NCBI GenBank assembly: GCA_009780035.1
Contig: WRAU01000011.1
Location: 1 to 32,839 of the forward strand
Length of the DNA stretch: 32,839 nucleotides
Source of the DNA: Alphaproteobacteria bacterium
GTDB lineage: Bacteria; Pseudomonadota; Alphaproteobacteria; WRAU01; Hepatincolaceae
Reading direction: 5' to 3'
Below are positions 16,669 through 25,075 of this stretch, in pieces; position 1 is the stretch's first letter; the number at the start of each line of letters is the position of its first letter. The translations under genes were made by a program, and so were the position numbers. The notes below the pieces were generated by a model. That model was not told the origin of the DNA and ran no database searches. It saw only the letters and a program-made list of their open reading frames with translations.

Positions 16669-17274
16669 ATGAAAAAATTACTATATATCGGTAGTAGCAT
16701 TTTATTTGCCACAGCTTTATCGGCTGCACCATGCACAGATGAAGCCGCAAAAATTGCATTAAATACTTGGGGTCAAAGCGTTGCCTCTTTAAATCCAACT
16801 TCGGCTGCCACTACTGCGTATGTGGAAAATGCAACTTTAATGGGAACTGTGGCTAAAGACTCGGTTTCTTCAGTTGCCGGACGCGAAAATTATTTCAAAC
16901 ATTTTATCGGCACTAATAAAGCTGTAAATGTGGCTTGGAATACTATAAATGTTGTTAATTACGAAGGTTCTTCAGTTGTATCTGGTTTATACACTTTTAC
17001 ACTTACTAATGATCAAAATCAAACTAGCAGTATTGCAGCAAGATATACTTTCGCTTTAGAAAATACTCAAGCAGGCTGTAAAATAATTGAGCATCACTCT
17101 TCAGCAGTTCCTGCCAATGCTTTTGATGCCAGTGTTAATACTACTGCTGTTAATGAAACAAACGGCGCTGCTGCGCCTGCTTCAAATGCAGCTGCAACTC
17201 CAGCTCCAGCAAATGCTGCCAACAGCACTGCTCCTGCTGCTAGACCTACTGTTCCAGCCCCTGCTGGTCGTTAG
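16669..17274 (+). CDS. Exported NTF2-like (CaMKII-association/DUF4440-type) protein with Ala/Pro tail
   Basis: A 201-residue exported protein. The signal peptide covers about residues 1-20 (MKKLLYIGSSILFATALSAA). Residues 24-148 look like an NTF2-fold domain of the SgcJ/EcaC or CaMKII-association group: an early Trp helix (LNTWGQSVASLNP), GRENYFKHF near 71-79, then strands with SGLYTF, ARYTFAL and the closing HHSSAVP. Cys22 and Cys137 could form a disulfide. Residues 165-200 are a low-complexity Ala/Pro/Asn/Thr tail. GGAG lies 10 bases before the start. No enzyme activity can be assigned; family members often bind small ligands or have none known. Confidence 0.72.
   Translation: MKKLLYIGSSILFATALSAAPCTDEAAKIALNTWGQSVASLNPTSAATTAYVENATLMGTVAKDSVSSVAGRENYFKHFIGTNKAVNVAWNTINVVNYEGSSVVSGLYTFTLTNDQNQTSSIAARYTFALENTQAGCKIIEHHSSAVPANAFDASVNTTAVNETNGAAAPASNAAATPAPANAANSTAPAARPTVPAPAGR
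17161..17271 (+). repeat. Low-complexity Ala/Pro-coding tract
   Basis: This stretch of GCN and CCN codons encodes the tail of the exported protein, with irregular AAAP/APAPAN-like units. It is GC-richer than its surroundings and could vary in length by slippage or recombination. Confidence 0.6.
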
Positions 17275-17310
17275 TTTTAATATTAATTTACAAGAAACGA
17301 GCAATCTAAA

Positions 17311-17360
17311 AAACCATAAATAAGTAAATTAAATATATTTAGTTTATTTATTTATGGTTT
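17311..17360. terminator. Bidirectional terminator between convergent genes
   Basis: AAACCATAAATAA (17311-17323) is matched by TTATTTATGGTTT (about 17348-17360), and the intervening bases extend the stem imperfectly. T-rich sequence (TTTTATTTTTC) follows on the + strand, and a run of A before the left arm gives Ts on the minus strand. It can terminate both the exported-protein gene and the gene ending at 17360, whose stop codon overlaps the right arm. Confidence 0.7.
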
Positions 17361-18307
17361 TATTTTTCTTTAGCTTCAGCAATTAATTCGAACAAATAAT
17401 TATACATTTCACTATCACTTAGATATTTATTGCCAACTAGGCGGACATCTTTTATGCTTTGAATAACCATTGCTCCCCTATTTAAAGTTCTGCCGCTATG
17501 TAGTTTTGTTTTAATATGAGAAGAATCAGATATTTTTAAACTTTCTAAAATTGCAGTTTCGGCTTCATCTGCAGGCTTTTTAACATTTAGAGTTATAGAA
17601 AAATTCACATATTCTGCTAAAACTTCTTCATCAAGAGATTTATTATCAATAAGAATCTCTAAAAATTTTTCTTTCATGCTTTTTGAAAGATTTAAAATTT
17701 GGCTAGCACTAGATTCTTGAGGGTTTAATTTTGTAGTAAAAGAATCTTCGTTATTTTCCTCATTGCTTATAGCTTTAAGCATTTTGTCGCCAATAATAAT
17801 TTGTTTGGTTTGCGATAGATCTAATTCAGTTTTAGCCTCATTAATTGGAAGCAGCTTTAAAGCCGGTGTTTTTAAGACGGCTGCAAAATAAGTTTCAAGG
17901 CTGCTGCGGTTAAAATCGGGGCGATTATGAACTGCTATATAATGCTCTTTCACAGCAAAATGCAGCGACTGCTTTATAAAGCCCTCAATATTTTCGCCCG
18001 TAGGCGAATCTACTTCTTGCAAAGTAAAATTTTCGCTATTGAGAATTTCTTTTTGGATTGACGGCGTCTTATTTTCCATTTTAATCCGCACTAACATGCC
18101 TTCAACGGCATTATCTTTTATATTATACCAATTTATTAAATCACTCTCACGGGTATCGTCCTGCATGCTGCGGCGAAGAATCCTATCTTTTACTGATGTA
18201 TTTGGAAGCTGTGCTTTTAATAAATCCACCAAGTTTATATTGGTGTTAATGTTATTAACCCTGCCCACCACTTTATAAACATTTAATATAACTTTTTTAT
18301 TCGGCAT
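17360..18307 (-). CDS. Unrecognised 315-residue protein
   Basis: I cannot name this protein. It is soluble, with no signal peptide or membrane segment. The N-terminus (VILNVYKVVGR) starts with a beta strand. Residues 121-140 contain EHYIAVHNRPDF followed by NRSSLETYF, a pattern reminiscent of uncharacterised DUF4747/DUF6731-type proteins seen near defence genes. That is an impression from memory, not a match. Residues 150-250 are charged and helical, and the C-terminus ends in a helix (SDSEMYNYLFELIAEAKEK). AGGAAG precedes the ATG. A separate promoter and two terminators isolate it from the ribosomal operon upstream. Base composition resembles its neighbours. Confidence 0.7.
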   Translation of the reverse strand: MPNKKVILNVYKVVGRVNNINTNINLVDLLKAQLPNTSVKDRILRRSMQDDTRESDLINWYNIKDNAVEGMLVRIKMENKTPSIQKEILNSENFTLQEVDSPTGENIEGFIKQSLHFAVKEHYIAVHNRPDFNRSSLETYFAAVLKTPALKLLPINEAKTELDLSQTKQIIIGDKMLKAISNEENNEDSFTTKLNPQESSASQILNLSKSMKEKFLEILIDNKSLDEEVLAEYVNFSITLNVKKPADEAETAILESLKISDSSHIKTKLHSGRTLNRGAMVIQSIKDVRLVGNKYLSDSEMYNYLFELIAEAKEK

Positions 18308-18340
18308 GATTCTTCCTATTTAAATAGATTATTTAAGTTA

Positions 18341-18369
18341 ATTATATACGCTATTCATAGAAATGAAAA
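18341..18369 (-). promoter_or_regulatory. Promoter of the unrecognised gene at 17360-18307
   Basis: On the minus strand TTTTCA (18369-18364) and a perfect TATAAT (18346-18341) are 17 bases apart, about 34 bases before the start codon. It lies downstream of the ribosomal-operon terminators, so this gene is probably transcribed on its own. Confidence 0.5.
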
Positions 18370-18432
18370 AGGGATTCATACCTCAAGCAGTTAATCATTA
18401 ATTTTGAGCTGCAGCAAAATATAGCTCTAAAT

Positions 18433-18496
18433 AAAAAAAAGATAAAAACCTAAACCTTAATGGCACGCCATAATTAAGTTTAAATTTTCTATCTTT
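18433..18496 (-). terminator. Second terminator of the ribosomal supercluster
   Basis: A long imperfect hairpin centred on GGC-AC-GCC (18462-18469), with arms of about 28 bases, is followed on the minus strand by a run of eight T (18440-18433). This is a strong rho-independent terminator shape, downstream of the first one. Confidence 0.7.
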
Positions 18497-18508
18497 CTGT
18501 TTATTTAG

Positions 18509-18533
18509 AAAAATCTTTCTTTTACGAAAGATT
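18509..18533 (-). terminator. First terminator of the ribosomal supercluster
   Basis: On the minus strand AATCTTTC (18533-18526), loop GTAAAA and GAAAGATT (18519-18512) form a perfect 8-bp stem followed by T residues, 30 bases after the rplQ stop codon. Confidence 0.7.
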
Positions 18534-18562
18534 CTCTCATTTAGAATTAAAAAGCTCTAGCC

Positions 18563-18976
18563 CTATTCAGCAGCTTTTTGTGATTCTCTTAGTTTATCCA
18601 TTTTACCTTTTTCAGCAACATCTCTTTCTACAAATTCAATAATTGCCATTGGCGCATTATCACCTTTTCTAAAGCCGTATTTTAAAACTCTAGTATAGCC
18701 GCCGTTTCTATCTTTATATCTAACACCAAGTGTAGAGAATAATTTAGCTACAACTGCTTCATCTCTTAACAAAGCAAAGGCTTGTCTTCTATGGTGCATA
18801 GTGCCTTTTTTAGCTAGAGTAATTAATTTATCAGCATAAGATCTCATTTCTTTAGCTTTTGGCAGAGTAGAAACAATTTGTTCGTGCGTAATTAAAGAAT
18901 TAGCCATGTTTTTAAACAAAGCCTTCCTTTCGCTTGTTGTTCTTCCTAGTTTTCTACCGCTCATTTTATGTCTCAT
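18563..18976 (-). CDS. rplQ: 50S ribosomal protein L17 (bL17)
   Basis: A large-subunit protein near the exit-tunnel region. The family N-terminus is clear ([21 protein letters not shown]), as are the [17 protein letters not shown] segment and the basic [10 protein letters not shown] core. Length 137, with a short acidic/basic C-terminal extension (residues 117-137). Last gene of the supercluster, 113 bases after rpoA. AGAGGTTG upstream serves as ribosome site. Confidence 0.97.
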   Translation of the reverse strand: MRHKMSGRKLGRTTSERKALFKNMANSLITHEQIVSTLPKAKEMRSYADKLITLAKKGTMHHRRQAFALLRDEAVVAKLFSTLGVRYKDRNGGYTRVLKYGFRKGDNAPMAIIEFVERDVAEKGKMDKLRESQKAAE

Positions 18977-19089
18977 TTAAGTCAACCTCTTAATTTTTAA
19001 GACTATTTATTCAATTATGTGCTAAGCACACAGTCTAATTTTATTTTTACAATACTTTTAAAATTTAATTTAATATTTTAAACTAAAGA

Positions 19090-20106
19090 TTAATCATCTT
19101 CAAATTTTTTTGCTAATTCTTCAATATTTTTAGGCGGCCAAGAATCAACTTGCATGCCTAATGTTAATCCCATATTTTCTAAAACTGCTTTAATTTCGTT
19201 TAAAGACTTACGACCAAAGTTTGGTGTTTTTAGCATATCTGCTTCAGTTTTTTGAACTAAATCGCCAATATACATAATATTATCATTTTTTAAGCAATTA
19301 GCCGACCGCACAGAAAATTCTAAATCATCTACTTTTTTCAATAAATTTTTATCAAACGGCAGTTTATTTTCTTCTTCCTTAATTTCCTTAACTTCTCCTA
19401 CTGGAACAGTAAAGTTAATAAATGAAGACAGCTGATCTTGTAAAATTTTCGCCGCAAACCCCACTGCTTCCTCAGGAGTTAGCGAACCATTAGTTATTAC
19501 TTCTAAAAATAACTTATCATAGTCGGTTACTTGACCCACACGGGAATTTTCAACTTCATACCGGACTCTTTCCACTGGGGAAAACATAGAATCCACCAGA
19601 ATAAGTCCAATTTCCTTATCAGTAACGGCTCTAGCTTCAATTGGAACATAACCTTTGCCAACCTCAATATTAAGAATCATATCTAGCTCGCTTCCAGCAG
19701 AAATTGTGCAGATAACTAAGTCTTTATTTAGAATTTCAATATTATGATCTTCTGCAATATCGCCGGCCGTAACCACTTTCGGTCCTACAACTTTCAACGC
19801 CAATGAAGTTGGCTTTAAAGTATGAGATTTAATTTTTAAATTCTTAATATTCAAAACTATATCAGTTACATCCTCAGAAACTCCGGGAATTGTAGAAAAC
19901 TCATGTTCTACGCCTGTAATTTTAATAGAAGTTACTGCTACGCCTTGCAAAGATGATAATAACACTCTTCTTAAAGCATTTCCTAAAGTAACTCCAAATC
20001 CTCTTTCTAAAGGTTCAACAACTAATTTTGTTACATTATTATCTGCATCAGGAGTAATTTGTATTTTATTAGGCTTTATTAAACTTTGCCAATTTTGTTC
20101 TATCAC
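19090..20106 (-). CDS. rpoA: DNA-directed RNA polymerase alpha subunit
   Basis: Assembles the polymerase core and contacts promoter UP elements and activators. The N-terminal dimerisation domain (about 1-230) has the signatures [19 protein letters not shown] and [16 protein letters not shown] short linker leads to the C-terminal DNA-binding domain (about 255-325, with [20 protein letters not shown]). The 338-residue length is normal. The start is GTG, about 5 bases after GAGGGTT. It is preceded by a 210-base structured spacer, unusual inside this cluster, which may allow separate control. Confidence 0.98.
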   Translation of the reverse strand: MIEQNWQSLIKPNKIQITPDADNNVTKLVVEPLERGFGVTLGNALRRVLLSSLQGVAVTSIKITGVEHEFSTIPGVSEDVTDIVLNIKNLKIKSHTLKPTSLALKVVGPKVVTAGDIAEDHNIEILNKDLVICTISAGSELDMILNIEVGKGYVPIEARAVTDKEIGLILVDSMFSPVERVRYEVENSRVGQVTDYDKLFLEVITNGSLTPEEAVGFAAKILQDQLSSFINFTVPVGEVKEIKEEENKLPFDKNLLKKVDDLEFSVRSANCLKNDNIMYIGDLVQKTEADMLKTPNFGRKSLNEIKAVLENMGLTLGMQVDSWPPKNIEELAKKFEDD

Positions 20107-20208
20107 AGCAACCCTCTATATAATATATTATAAACCTGTTAATTCGCTATTTTATAGCCTTATTTTCCGAGTCAGCACCTAAGCAGCAACATGTTTTTTA
20201 TTATAAAT

Positions 20209-20227
20209 GTAATTATAATATAATTAC
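20209..20227. promoter_or_regulatory. Perfect 19-base palindrome in the rpsK-rpoA spacer
   Basis: GTAATTATA-A-TATAATTAC is a perfect inverted repeat with 9-base arms, about 100 bases upstream of rpoA. It contains a TATAAT on each strand. It could be an operator, a promoter or merely AT-rich coincidence. Confidence 0.35.
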
Positions 20228-20272
20228 GATAAATATTAGCATATTCCTCAATGATTTTACACTCTTTTTTCC

Positions 20273-20291
20273 TAAAAAGCACATTGCTTTT
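20273..20291 (-). terminator. Attenuator-like hairpin after rpsK
   Basis: On the minus strand AAAAAGCA-ATG-TGCTTTTT is a perfect 8-bp stem with a 3-base loop whose 3' arm ends in T5, about 26 bases after the rpsK stop. A partial terminator here would lower rpoA/rplQ expression relative to the ribosomal genes. Confidence 0.45.
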
Positions 20292-20316
20292 TTGAGGCGT
20301 ATAAAAGACTTTTTTT

Positions 20317-20712
20317 TTACACTCTTCTTTTTTTGCTAGGACGGCAACCATTATGAGGAATTGGTGTAACATCTTTAATTGAAGTAACTACAAGTCCTGC
20401 TGATTGAAACATTCTTAAAGCAGATTCGCGACCAGTTCCAGGTCCGCGCACTTCTACAGATATAAATTTAAGTCCATGTTCCATTGCTTTTTTTGCCGCA
20501 TCTTCTGCCACTACTTGCGCCGCATAAGGAGTTGATTTTCGAGAACCTTTAAATCCTTGATGCCCAGAAGATGACCAAGATATAACATTGCCCTGCAAAT
20601 CTGTAATTGTTATTAAAGTGTTATTAAAACTAGCACTAACATGCGCTACACCGGTAATAACATTTTTTCTTTCGCGTTTTTTTACTTTTTGCTTATCTGC
20701 TGATTTAGCCAT
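20317..20712 (-). CDS. rpsK: 30S ribosomal protein S11 (uS11)
   Basis: Platform protein of the small subunit, helping form the E-site/mRNA exit region. Typical signatures: [36 protein letters not shown], and the C-terminal [15 protein letters not shown]. Length 131. It lies 50 bases after rpsM; TAGGAA precedes the start. Confidence 0.98.
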   Translation of the reverse strand: MAKSADKQKVKKRERKNVITGVAHVSASFNNTLITITDLQGNVISWSSSGHQGFKGSRKSTPYAAQVVAEDAAKKAMEHGLKFISVEVRGPGTGRESALRMFQSAGLVVTSIKDVTPIPHNGCRPSKKRRV

Positions 20713-20762
20713 ATTGTATTCCTAAATTTCCACTTTTCCGCTTATTTGTTATTAAGCCCAAA

Positions 20763-21128
20763 TTATTTTTTACCAGCGATAGCTTTAGCTGGACCTTTTC
20801 TTGTTCTAGCATTGGTATGAGTTCTTTGCCCGCGAACCGGAAGATTTCTTCTGTGTCTAAGCCCTCTATAACAACCTAAATCCATTAATCTTTTAATATT
20901 CATGTAAACGGTTCTTTTTAAATCACCCTCAACATCATAGTTATTGTCTATAGTTTCTCTTAGCTTTGAAATTTCTTCTTCATTCAAAGCATGAACCCTA
21001 GCATCTGGCGATACGCCTGCTTTTGCACAAATATCTAATGCTGTTTTTCTACCAATACCATAAATATAGGTTAAAGAAATCCCTATTTTTTTTGTTGTTG
21101 GAATATTTACACCTGCTATACGAGCCAA
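20763..21128 (-). CDS. rpsM: 30S ribosomal protein S13 (uS13), TTG start
   Basis: Head protein of the small subunit that bridges to the 50S and contacts the P-site tRNA. Signatures: ARIAGVNIP at the N-terminus, [24 protein letters not shown], and the basic [15 protein letters not shown] tail. Length 121. The start codon is TTG (21128-21126): the conserved ARIAGV begins directly after it, GGGAG lies 7 bases upstream, and no in-frame ATG is available. It has its own promoter in the gap after adk. Confidence 0.97.
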   Translation of the reverse strand: MARIAGVNIPTTKKIGISLTYIYGIGRKTALDICAKAGVSPDARVHALNEEEISKLRETIDNNYDVEGDLKRTVYMNIKRLMDLGCYRGLRHRRNLPVRGQRTHTNARTRKGPAKAIAGKK

Positions 21129-21187
21129 ATTATGTCTCCCATTATCCTAATTAGTTAATTAATACATTACATTACAAACACTAAAAT

Positions 21188-21216
21188 AATTTACTCAATA
21201 AAAGTGATTATGTCAA
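21188..21216 (-). promoter_or_regulatory. Internal promoter upstream of rpsM
   Basis: On the minus strand a perfect TTGACA (21216-21211) and TAAATT (21193-21188) are 17 bases apart, about 60 bases before the rpsM start. It is among the best promoter matches in the window and would drive rpsM-rpsK-rpoA-rplQ separately from secY-adk. Confidence 0.6.
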
Positions 21217-21247
21217 CCCTTACTTTTAATTACTGTAGTATTTTAAT

Positions 21248-21279
21248 TATTGAGCTTAAAAATTACCTTGCACTCAATA
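21248..21279. other. Hairpin downstream of adk
   Basis: TATTGAG (21248-21254) and CTCAATA (21273-21279) are inverted copies around an 18-base loop, 11 bases after the adk stop codon. There is no T run on the minus strand, so it may stabilise the mRNA end rather than terminate. Confidence 0.35.
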
Positions 21280-21290
21280 TTAAATCTTTA

Positions 21291-21944
21291 TTATTTTTCA
21301 ATAATGCTTACTATATCTTTCTTAGATTCTTCAAAATCCACACTACCATCTATGGTAAACTTAATACCTTTTTTATTATAAAATTCTAAAATAGGTTTAG
21401 TTTGAGAATTGTAAACATCTAGTCTTTTTTTAATGGTTTCTTCAGTATCATCATCTCTAGTAGTAAAGTTTGTTGAGCCGCAAACATCACAAACTCCTTC
21501 CATCGCCGGTTTTTTAAAGAACTTGTTATAAATAGCTCCGCATTTGCTGCAAGTAAACCTGCCTGTGATTCTTTTAATTAAAAGATCTTCATTTACTTTA
21601 AGCTCTATAACCTTAGCATTTGTGATAGAATACTTTTTAAATATTTCATCTAACATGCTGGCTTGTTCAATAGTTCTTGGAAATCCATCTAAAATGAAGC
21701 CATTTTTACAATCATCTTTAGATATTCTGCTTTCTATTAAAGCCTCCATGGTTTTATCATCAACCAGTTTGCCTTGAGCTATTATATCTTTCACCGCTAA
21801 ACCAAGAGGGGTTCCTGCAGCTTGTTCTTCTCTTAACATATCTCCAGTAGATATATGCGCTAAACCAAAATATTCTTTTATAAATTTTGATTGCGTTCCC
21901 TTGCCGCTGCCCGGCGCTCCAATTAAGATTACAACTTTTTGCAT
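21291..21944 (-). CDS. adk: Adenylate kinase with zinc-type lid
   Basis: Interconverts ATP + AMP and 2 ADP. The P-loop GAPGSGKGTQ (9-18), AMP-binding STGDMLR and DGFPRT (86-91) are intact. The lid holds four cysteines, Cys132/Cys135 and Cys152/Cys155 (CSKC...CDVC), which bind zinc or another metal in related enzymes. Length 217. It lies between secY and rpsM, the usual alphaproteobacterial position, 24 bases after secY. Confidence 0.97.
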   Translation of the reverse strand: MQKVVILIGAPGSGKGTQSKFIKEYFGLAHISTGDMLREEQAAGTPLGLAVKDIIAQGKLVDDKTMEALIESRISKDDCKNGFILDGFPRTIEQASMLDEIFKKYSITNAKVIELKVNEDLLIKRITGRFTCSKCGAIYNKFFKKPAMEGVCDVCGSTNFTTRDDDTEETIKKRLDVYNSQTKPILEFYNKKGIKFTIDGSVDFEESKKDIVSIIEK

Positions 21945-21968
21945 GGCTAACTTCTCTTTTTACTTTTA

Positions 21969-23294
21969 TTACTTACCCATAATTTTAGATTTTTTCAAAA
22001 CACTTTGATACTGGTAAGACATCAAATGTGATTGCACCTGCGTAATTGTATCTATAGTTACACTTACCACAATCAATAAACTTGTTCCGCCGAAGTAAAA
22101 AGGTATTGATAATCTTGAAATTAAAAATTCCGGCAATAAACAAACTAATACTAAATAGGCTGCCCCAATTACTGTAAGCCTATTTAGAATAAAAGTTAAA
22201 TGATTGGTTGTATCTTGACCCGGTCTTACTCCTAAAATTACACCGCCGCTATTTTTTAAATTATCTGAGGTTTCCTTAGGATTAAACACAACAGAAACAT
22301 AAAAGAAAGCAAACAGAATAATTAATAAAGCATAAAGAGCCAAATATAGAACACCGCCGCGGCTAAAGAAAATAGCAACTTCCGATAACCAAGAATAACT
22401 GCCGCTAAAGAATCCCAAAAGTGTAGAAGGCACCAATAAAAGCGAAGATGCAAAAATTGGCGGAATTACCCCAGCATTGTTAATTTTAAGCGGCAAGTAA
22501 GAAGTATCACCAGCCGAAATTTTATTACTGCCCATTTGCCTTTTAGGATATTTTACCATAACTCGCCGCTGAGCCGTTTCAACATAAACCACGCCATAAA
22601 TTATCACTACAATCATAACAATTATGCCGATAATTTCTATAACCGATAAAGCACCTTTTTCACCTAATTCAAATACTGTAGCCATTGCAAAAGGTAAGTT
22701 AGAAACAATTCCTGCAAAAATGATTAGCGAAACTCCATTGCCAATGCCTCTTTCGGTAATTTTTTCACCCATCCAAAGCACAAAAAATGTTCCGCTTGTT
22801 AAAGTTGTAGCAGTCATTAATCTAAACATCCAACCTGGATCATCAACAGCTCTTAAACTTCCGGATTGCAAAGATTCTAAACCAAAAGCCATAGATATTG
22901 CTTGAATAAAACATACCACCAGCGTTAAATATCTTGTATATTGGTTAATTTGTCTTCTGCCGCTTTCACCCTCTTTTTTTAATTCAGCTAGGGTTGGGGA
23001 TACCACAACAAAAAGCTGCATCATAATTGAAGCAGTAATATATGGAATAATATTTAAAGCAAATATTGTCATTCTGCCTAAAGATCCGCCGGAGAATAAA
23101 TCAAACATGCCTAGAAGCCCTTGGCTAGATCCCGACATAAAATCTTTAATAATAAGAGGATTCACACCAGGCACAGGAATATAAGAACCTAAACGATATA
23201 CTACTAAAATACCTAAGGTAAAAAGAATCCTATTTCTAAGTGTGCTTGCTTTAGACCATAATCCCTCAGAGGATGTATTTGATTTTTTCGCCAT
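21969..23294 (-). CDS. secY: Protein translocase subunit SecY
   Basis: The channel subunit of the SecYEG translocon in the inner membrane. The 441 residues show ten transmembrane segments and the plug/lateral-gate signatures RLGSYIPVPGV (34-44), ALNIIPYITASIMMQL and TERGIGNGVSLIIFAG. The cytoplasmic loop PKRQMGSNKISAGDTSYLPLK is conserved. It follows rplO by 59 bases, in the standard spc-operon place. Confidence 0.98.
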   Translation of the reverse strand: MAKKSNTSSEGLWSKASTLRNRILFTLGILVVYRLGSYIPVPGVNPLIIKDFMSGSSQGLLGMFDLFSGGSLGRMTIFALNIIPYITASIMMQLFVVVSPTLAELKKEGESGRRQINQYTRYLTLVVCFIQAISMAFGLESLQSGSLRAVDDPGWMFRLMTATTLTSGTFFVLWMGEKITERGIGNGVSLIIFAGIVSNLPFAMATVFELGEKGALSVIEIIGIIVMIVVIIYGVVYVETAQRRVMVKYPKRQMGSNKISAGDTSYLPLKINNAGVIPPIFASSLLLVPSTLLGFFSGSYSWLSEVAIFFSRGGVLYLALYALLIILFAFFYVSVVFNPKETSDNLKNSGGVILGVRPGQDTTNHLTFILNRLTVIGAAYLVLVCLLPEFLISRLSIPFYFGGTSLLIVVSVTIDTITQVQSHLMSYQYQSVLKKSKIMGK

Positions 23295-23353
23295 TAAATC
23301 TCTGTTTATATCCTATTTTCTCAGCAAATTCTTAATAGAATTTGCCTATAACC

Positions 23354-23854
23354 TTATTTACTATCTTCTTTCTTTTTGCTGATAAATTTTTTCTCAACCA
23401 AAACTTCTACTTGCCCGCCTTTAGCTTTGATATTTTCTTCAGCGGTTTTGGTAATAGCAGAAACTTTCACATTTACAGCATGTGCAACTTCACCTTTGCC
23501 TAAAATTTTCAAACCATCATAAGAGCCTTTAATAACCGAGCGTTCTTTTAAACTTTCATAAGAAATTACTGCTGATTTATCAATTTTACCGCTTTCAATT
23601 AATTTAGAAATATCAACTAAATTGATAATAAAATATTCTTTAGCAAAAATATTATTAAACCCTCTTTTCGGCATTCTTCTATAAATAGGATTTTGACCGC
23701 CCTCAAAGCCTAATCTAACTTTACCTGTGCCTCTGGCTTTTTGTCCTTTATGACCTTTACCAGAAGTTTTTCCAAGACCCGAGCCAATTCCTCTACCCAC
23801 TATTTTCTTAGAATGCGTAGCGCCTTTGTTATCTCTAATTTCATTTAACTTCAT
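23354..23854 (-). CDS. rplO: 50S ribosomal protein L15 (uL15)
   Basis: Late-assembly large-subunit protein. N-terminal signature KKIVGRGIGSGLGKTSGKGHKGQKAR and GFEGGQNPIYRRMPKRGF are complete, and the globular part follows. The 166-residue length exceeds E. coli L15 by about 20 residues because of a Lys-rich C-terminal extension (VEKKFISKKKEDSK). It lies 20 bases after rpmD. Confidence 0.97.
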   Translation of the reverse strand: MKLNEIRDNKGATHSKKIVGRGIGSGLGKTSGKGHKGQKARGTGKVRLGFEGGQNPIYRRMPKRGFNNIFAKEYFIINLVDISKLIESGKIDKSAVISYESLKERSVIKGSYDGLKILGKGEVAHAVNVKVSAITKTAEENIKAKGGQVEVLVEKKFISKKKEDSK

Positions 23855-23874
23855 AGCTAATACCTTAATTATAT

Positions 23875-24078
23875 TTAATTTTCTATAATTTTTATTAAAT
23901 GCGAAACTTTTCGAATCATTCCTCTTACGGCTAATGTATCTTCCAGTTCGCTTACTTTATTTATTTTATTTAAACCTAGCCCAATTAATGTTGCAGTTTG
24001 GTCTTGCGGTCTTGTAATTGCACTTCTAATTTGCTGAATTTTCAGCGTTTTAGAAGATTTTTTCGCTTGCTTCGCCAT
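23875..24078 (-). CDS. rpmD: 50S ribosomal protein L30 (uL30)
   Basis: Small two-layer large-subunit protein, 67 residues. The core IRSAITRPQDQTATLIGLGLNK and the C-terminal VRGMIRKVSHLIKI match the bacterial short form; an N-terminal Lys-rich extension of about 10 residues precedes it. It lies 20 bases after rpsE. Confidence 0.96.
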   Translation of the reverse strand: MAKQAKKSSKTLKIQQIRSAITRPQDQTATLIGLGLNKINKVSELEDTLAVRGMIRKVSHLIKIIEN

Positions 24079-24098
24079 TTTTAATTACCTATTAATAT

Positions 24099-24683
24099 TT
24101 ATACGGTTTCAGAAACTGATTCCACAGCTTCATCTTCATTAGATTTTTTATTAAGAACCTCTGAAACTTTTTTATTTCTTTTATTAGCCACAAATTTCGG
24201 TGAACTAATAGATTGCAATCCTGCTAAAGTAGCTCTTATTAAATTATGAGGATTCGTGCTACCGATAGATTTCGCCACAACATCTTGAATGCCCATTGCT
24301 TCAAAAACTGAACGCATTGCACCTCCGGCAATAACGCCTGTTCCGGGTTTTGCTCTTTTGATAATTACCTTACCCGCACCAAATTTTGCTACAATATCAT
24401 GATGCAAAGTTCTTCCTTCTTTCATAGGAATATGCACCATATTATTTTTAGCAGCAGCCGTTGCTTTTACCACTGCATCAGGAACTTCTCTAGCTTTAGC
24501 TGAGCCAAATCCTATTTTACCTTTACCATCACCAACAACTACAAGCGCCGCAAAAGCGAATCTTCTACCGCCTTTAACAACTTTGGCTACCCTATTAACA
24601 TGAACTAATTTTTCAATTAGCTCTATTTTATCTCTAGGTTCTCTTTTTTTCCTACGTGCAGTAGTTTTTTCTGTTGCTAACAT
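24099..24683 (-). CDS. rpsE: 30S ribosomal protein S5 (uS5)
   Basis: Small-subunit protein at the mRNA entry side, involved in decoding accuracy. The dsRNA-binding-like N-domain carries [19 protein letters not shown] and [14 protein letters not shown]. The C-domain has [18 protein letters not shown] and [12 protein letters not shown]. Length 194, with an acidic C-terminal tail ([13 protein letters not shown]). AAGGAG lies upstream of the ATG. Confidence 0.98.
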   Translation of the reverse strand: MLATEKTTARRKKREPRDKIELIEKLVHVNRVAKVVKGGRRFAFAALVVVGDGKGKIGFGSAKAREVPDAVVKATAAAKNNMVHIPMKEGRTLHHDIVAKFGAGKVIIKRAKPGTGVIAGGAMRSVFEAMGIQDVVAKSIGSTNPHNLIRATLAGLQSISSPKFVANKRNKKVSEVLNKKSNEDEAVESVSETV

Positions 24684-24697
24684 ATACGCAATGCTCC

Positions 24698-25075
24698 TTA
24701 AAATTTTAATCCGGTTTCTCTTGCCTTATCGGCTAGGCTTTTTATTTTGCCATGAAAGATATGACTTCCTCTATCAAATACTACTTCACTAATACCTTTT
24801 TTAAGTAATCTTTCAGCTACAGCTTTACCTACAACTTCAGCCGCCTCTTTATTAGAGGTTTTTTTGAGAGATTTTTTCAATTCTTTATCAATAGTTGATG
24901 CCGAAGCCATAGTCATACTTGTAGTATCATCTATAACTTGAGCATAGATATGAAGATTTGATATAAAAATACTTAATCTTGGTTTATCTTTATTCAGCTT
25001 TTTTAGTTTATAGCGAACTCTTTCTTTCCGTCTTAATTTTACCAAAGCCGCTTTATCTTTAATTTTTCTTAACAT
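24698..25075 (-). CDS. rplR: 50S ribosomal protein L18 (uL18)
   Basis: 5S rRNA-binding protein of the central protuberance. Signatures: [12 protein letters not shown] near the N-terminus, [19 protein letters not shown], and the C-terminal [20 protein letters not shown]. Length 125. The start codon directly follows the rplF stop codon, so the two are translationally coupled. Confidence 0.97.
   Translation of the reverse strand: MLRKIKDKAALVKLRRKERVRYKLKKLNKDKPRLSIFISNLHIYAQVIDDTTSMTMASASTIDKELKKSLKKTSNKEAAEVVGKAVAERLLKKGISEVVFDRGSHIFHGKIKSLADKARETGLKF

Noticed and set aside
17087-17323. A Leu/Gln-rich frame over the tail of the exported protein
   Set aside because: It is the shifted reading of the Ala/Pro codon tract and has no ribosome site; the signal-peptide frame is the real one.
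20172-20372. A 66-codon minus-strand frame between rpsK and rpoA
   Set aside because: It begins inside rpsK in another frame, has no ribosome site, and its sequence is low-complexity product of an AT-rich spacer.
21129-21290. A small rpmJ (L36) gene between adk and rpsM
   Set aside because: I looked for the short Cys/Arg/Lys-rich MKVR-type protein on the minus strand and found none; the gap holds a promoter and a hairpin.
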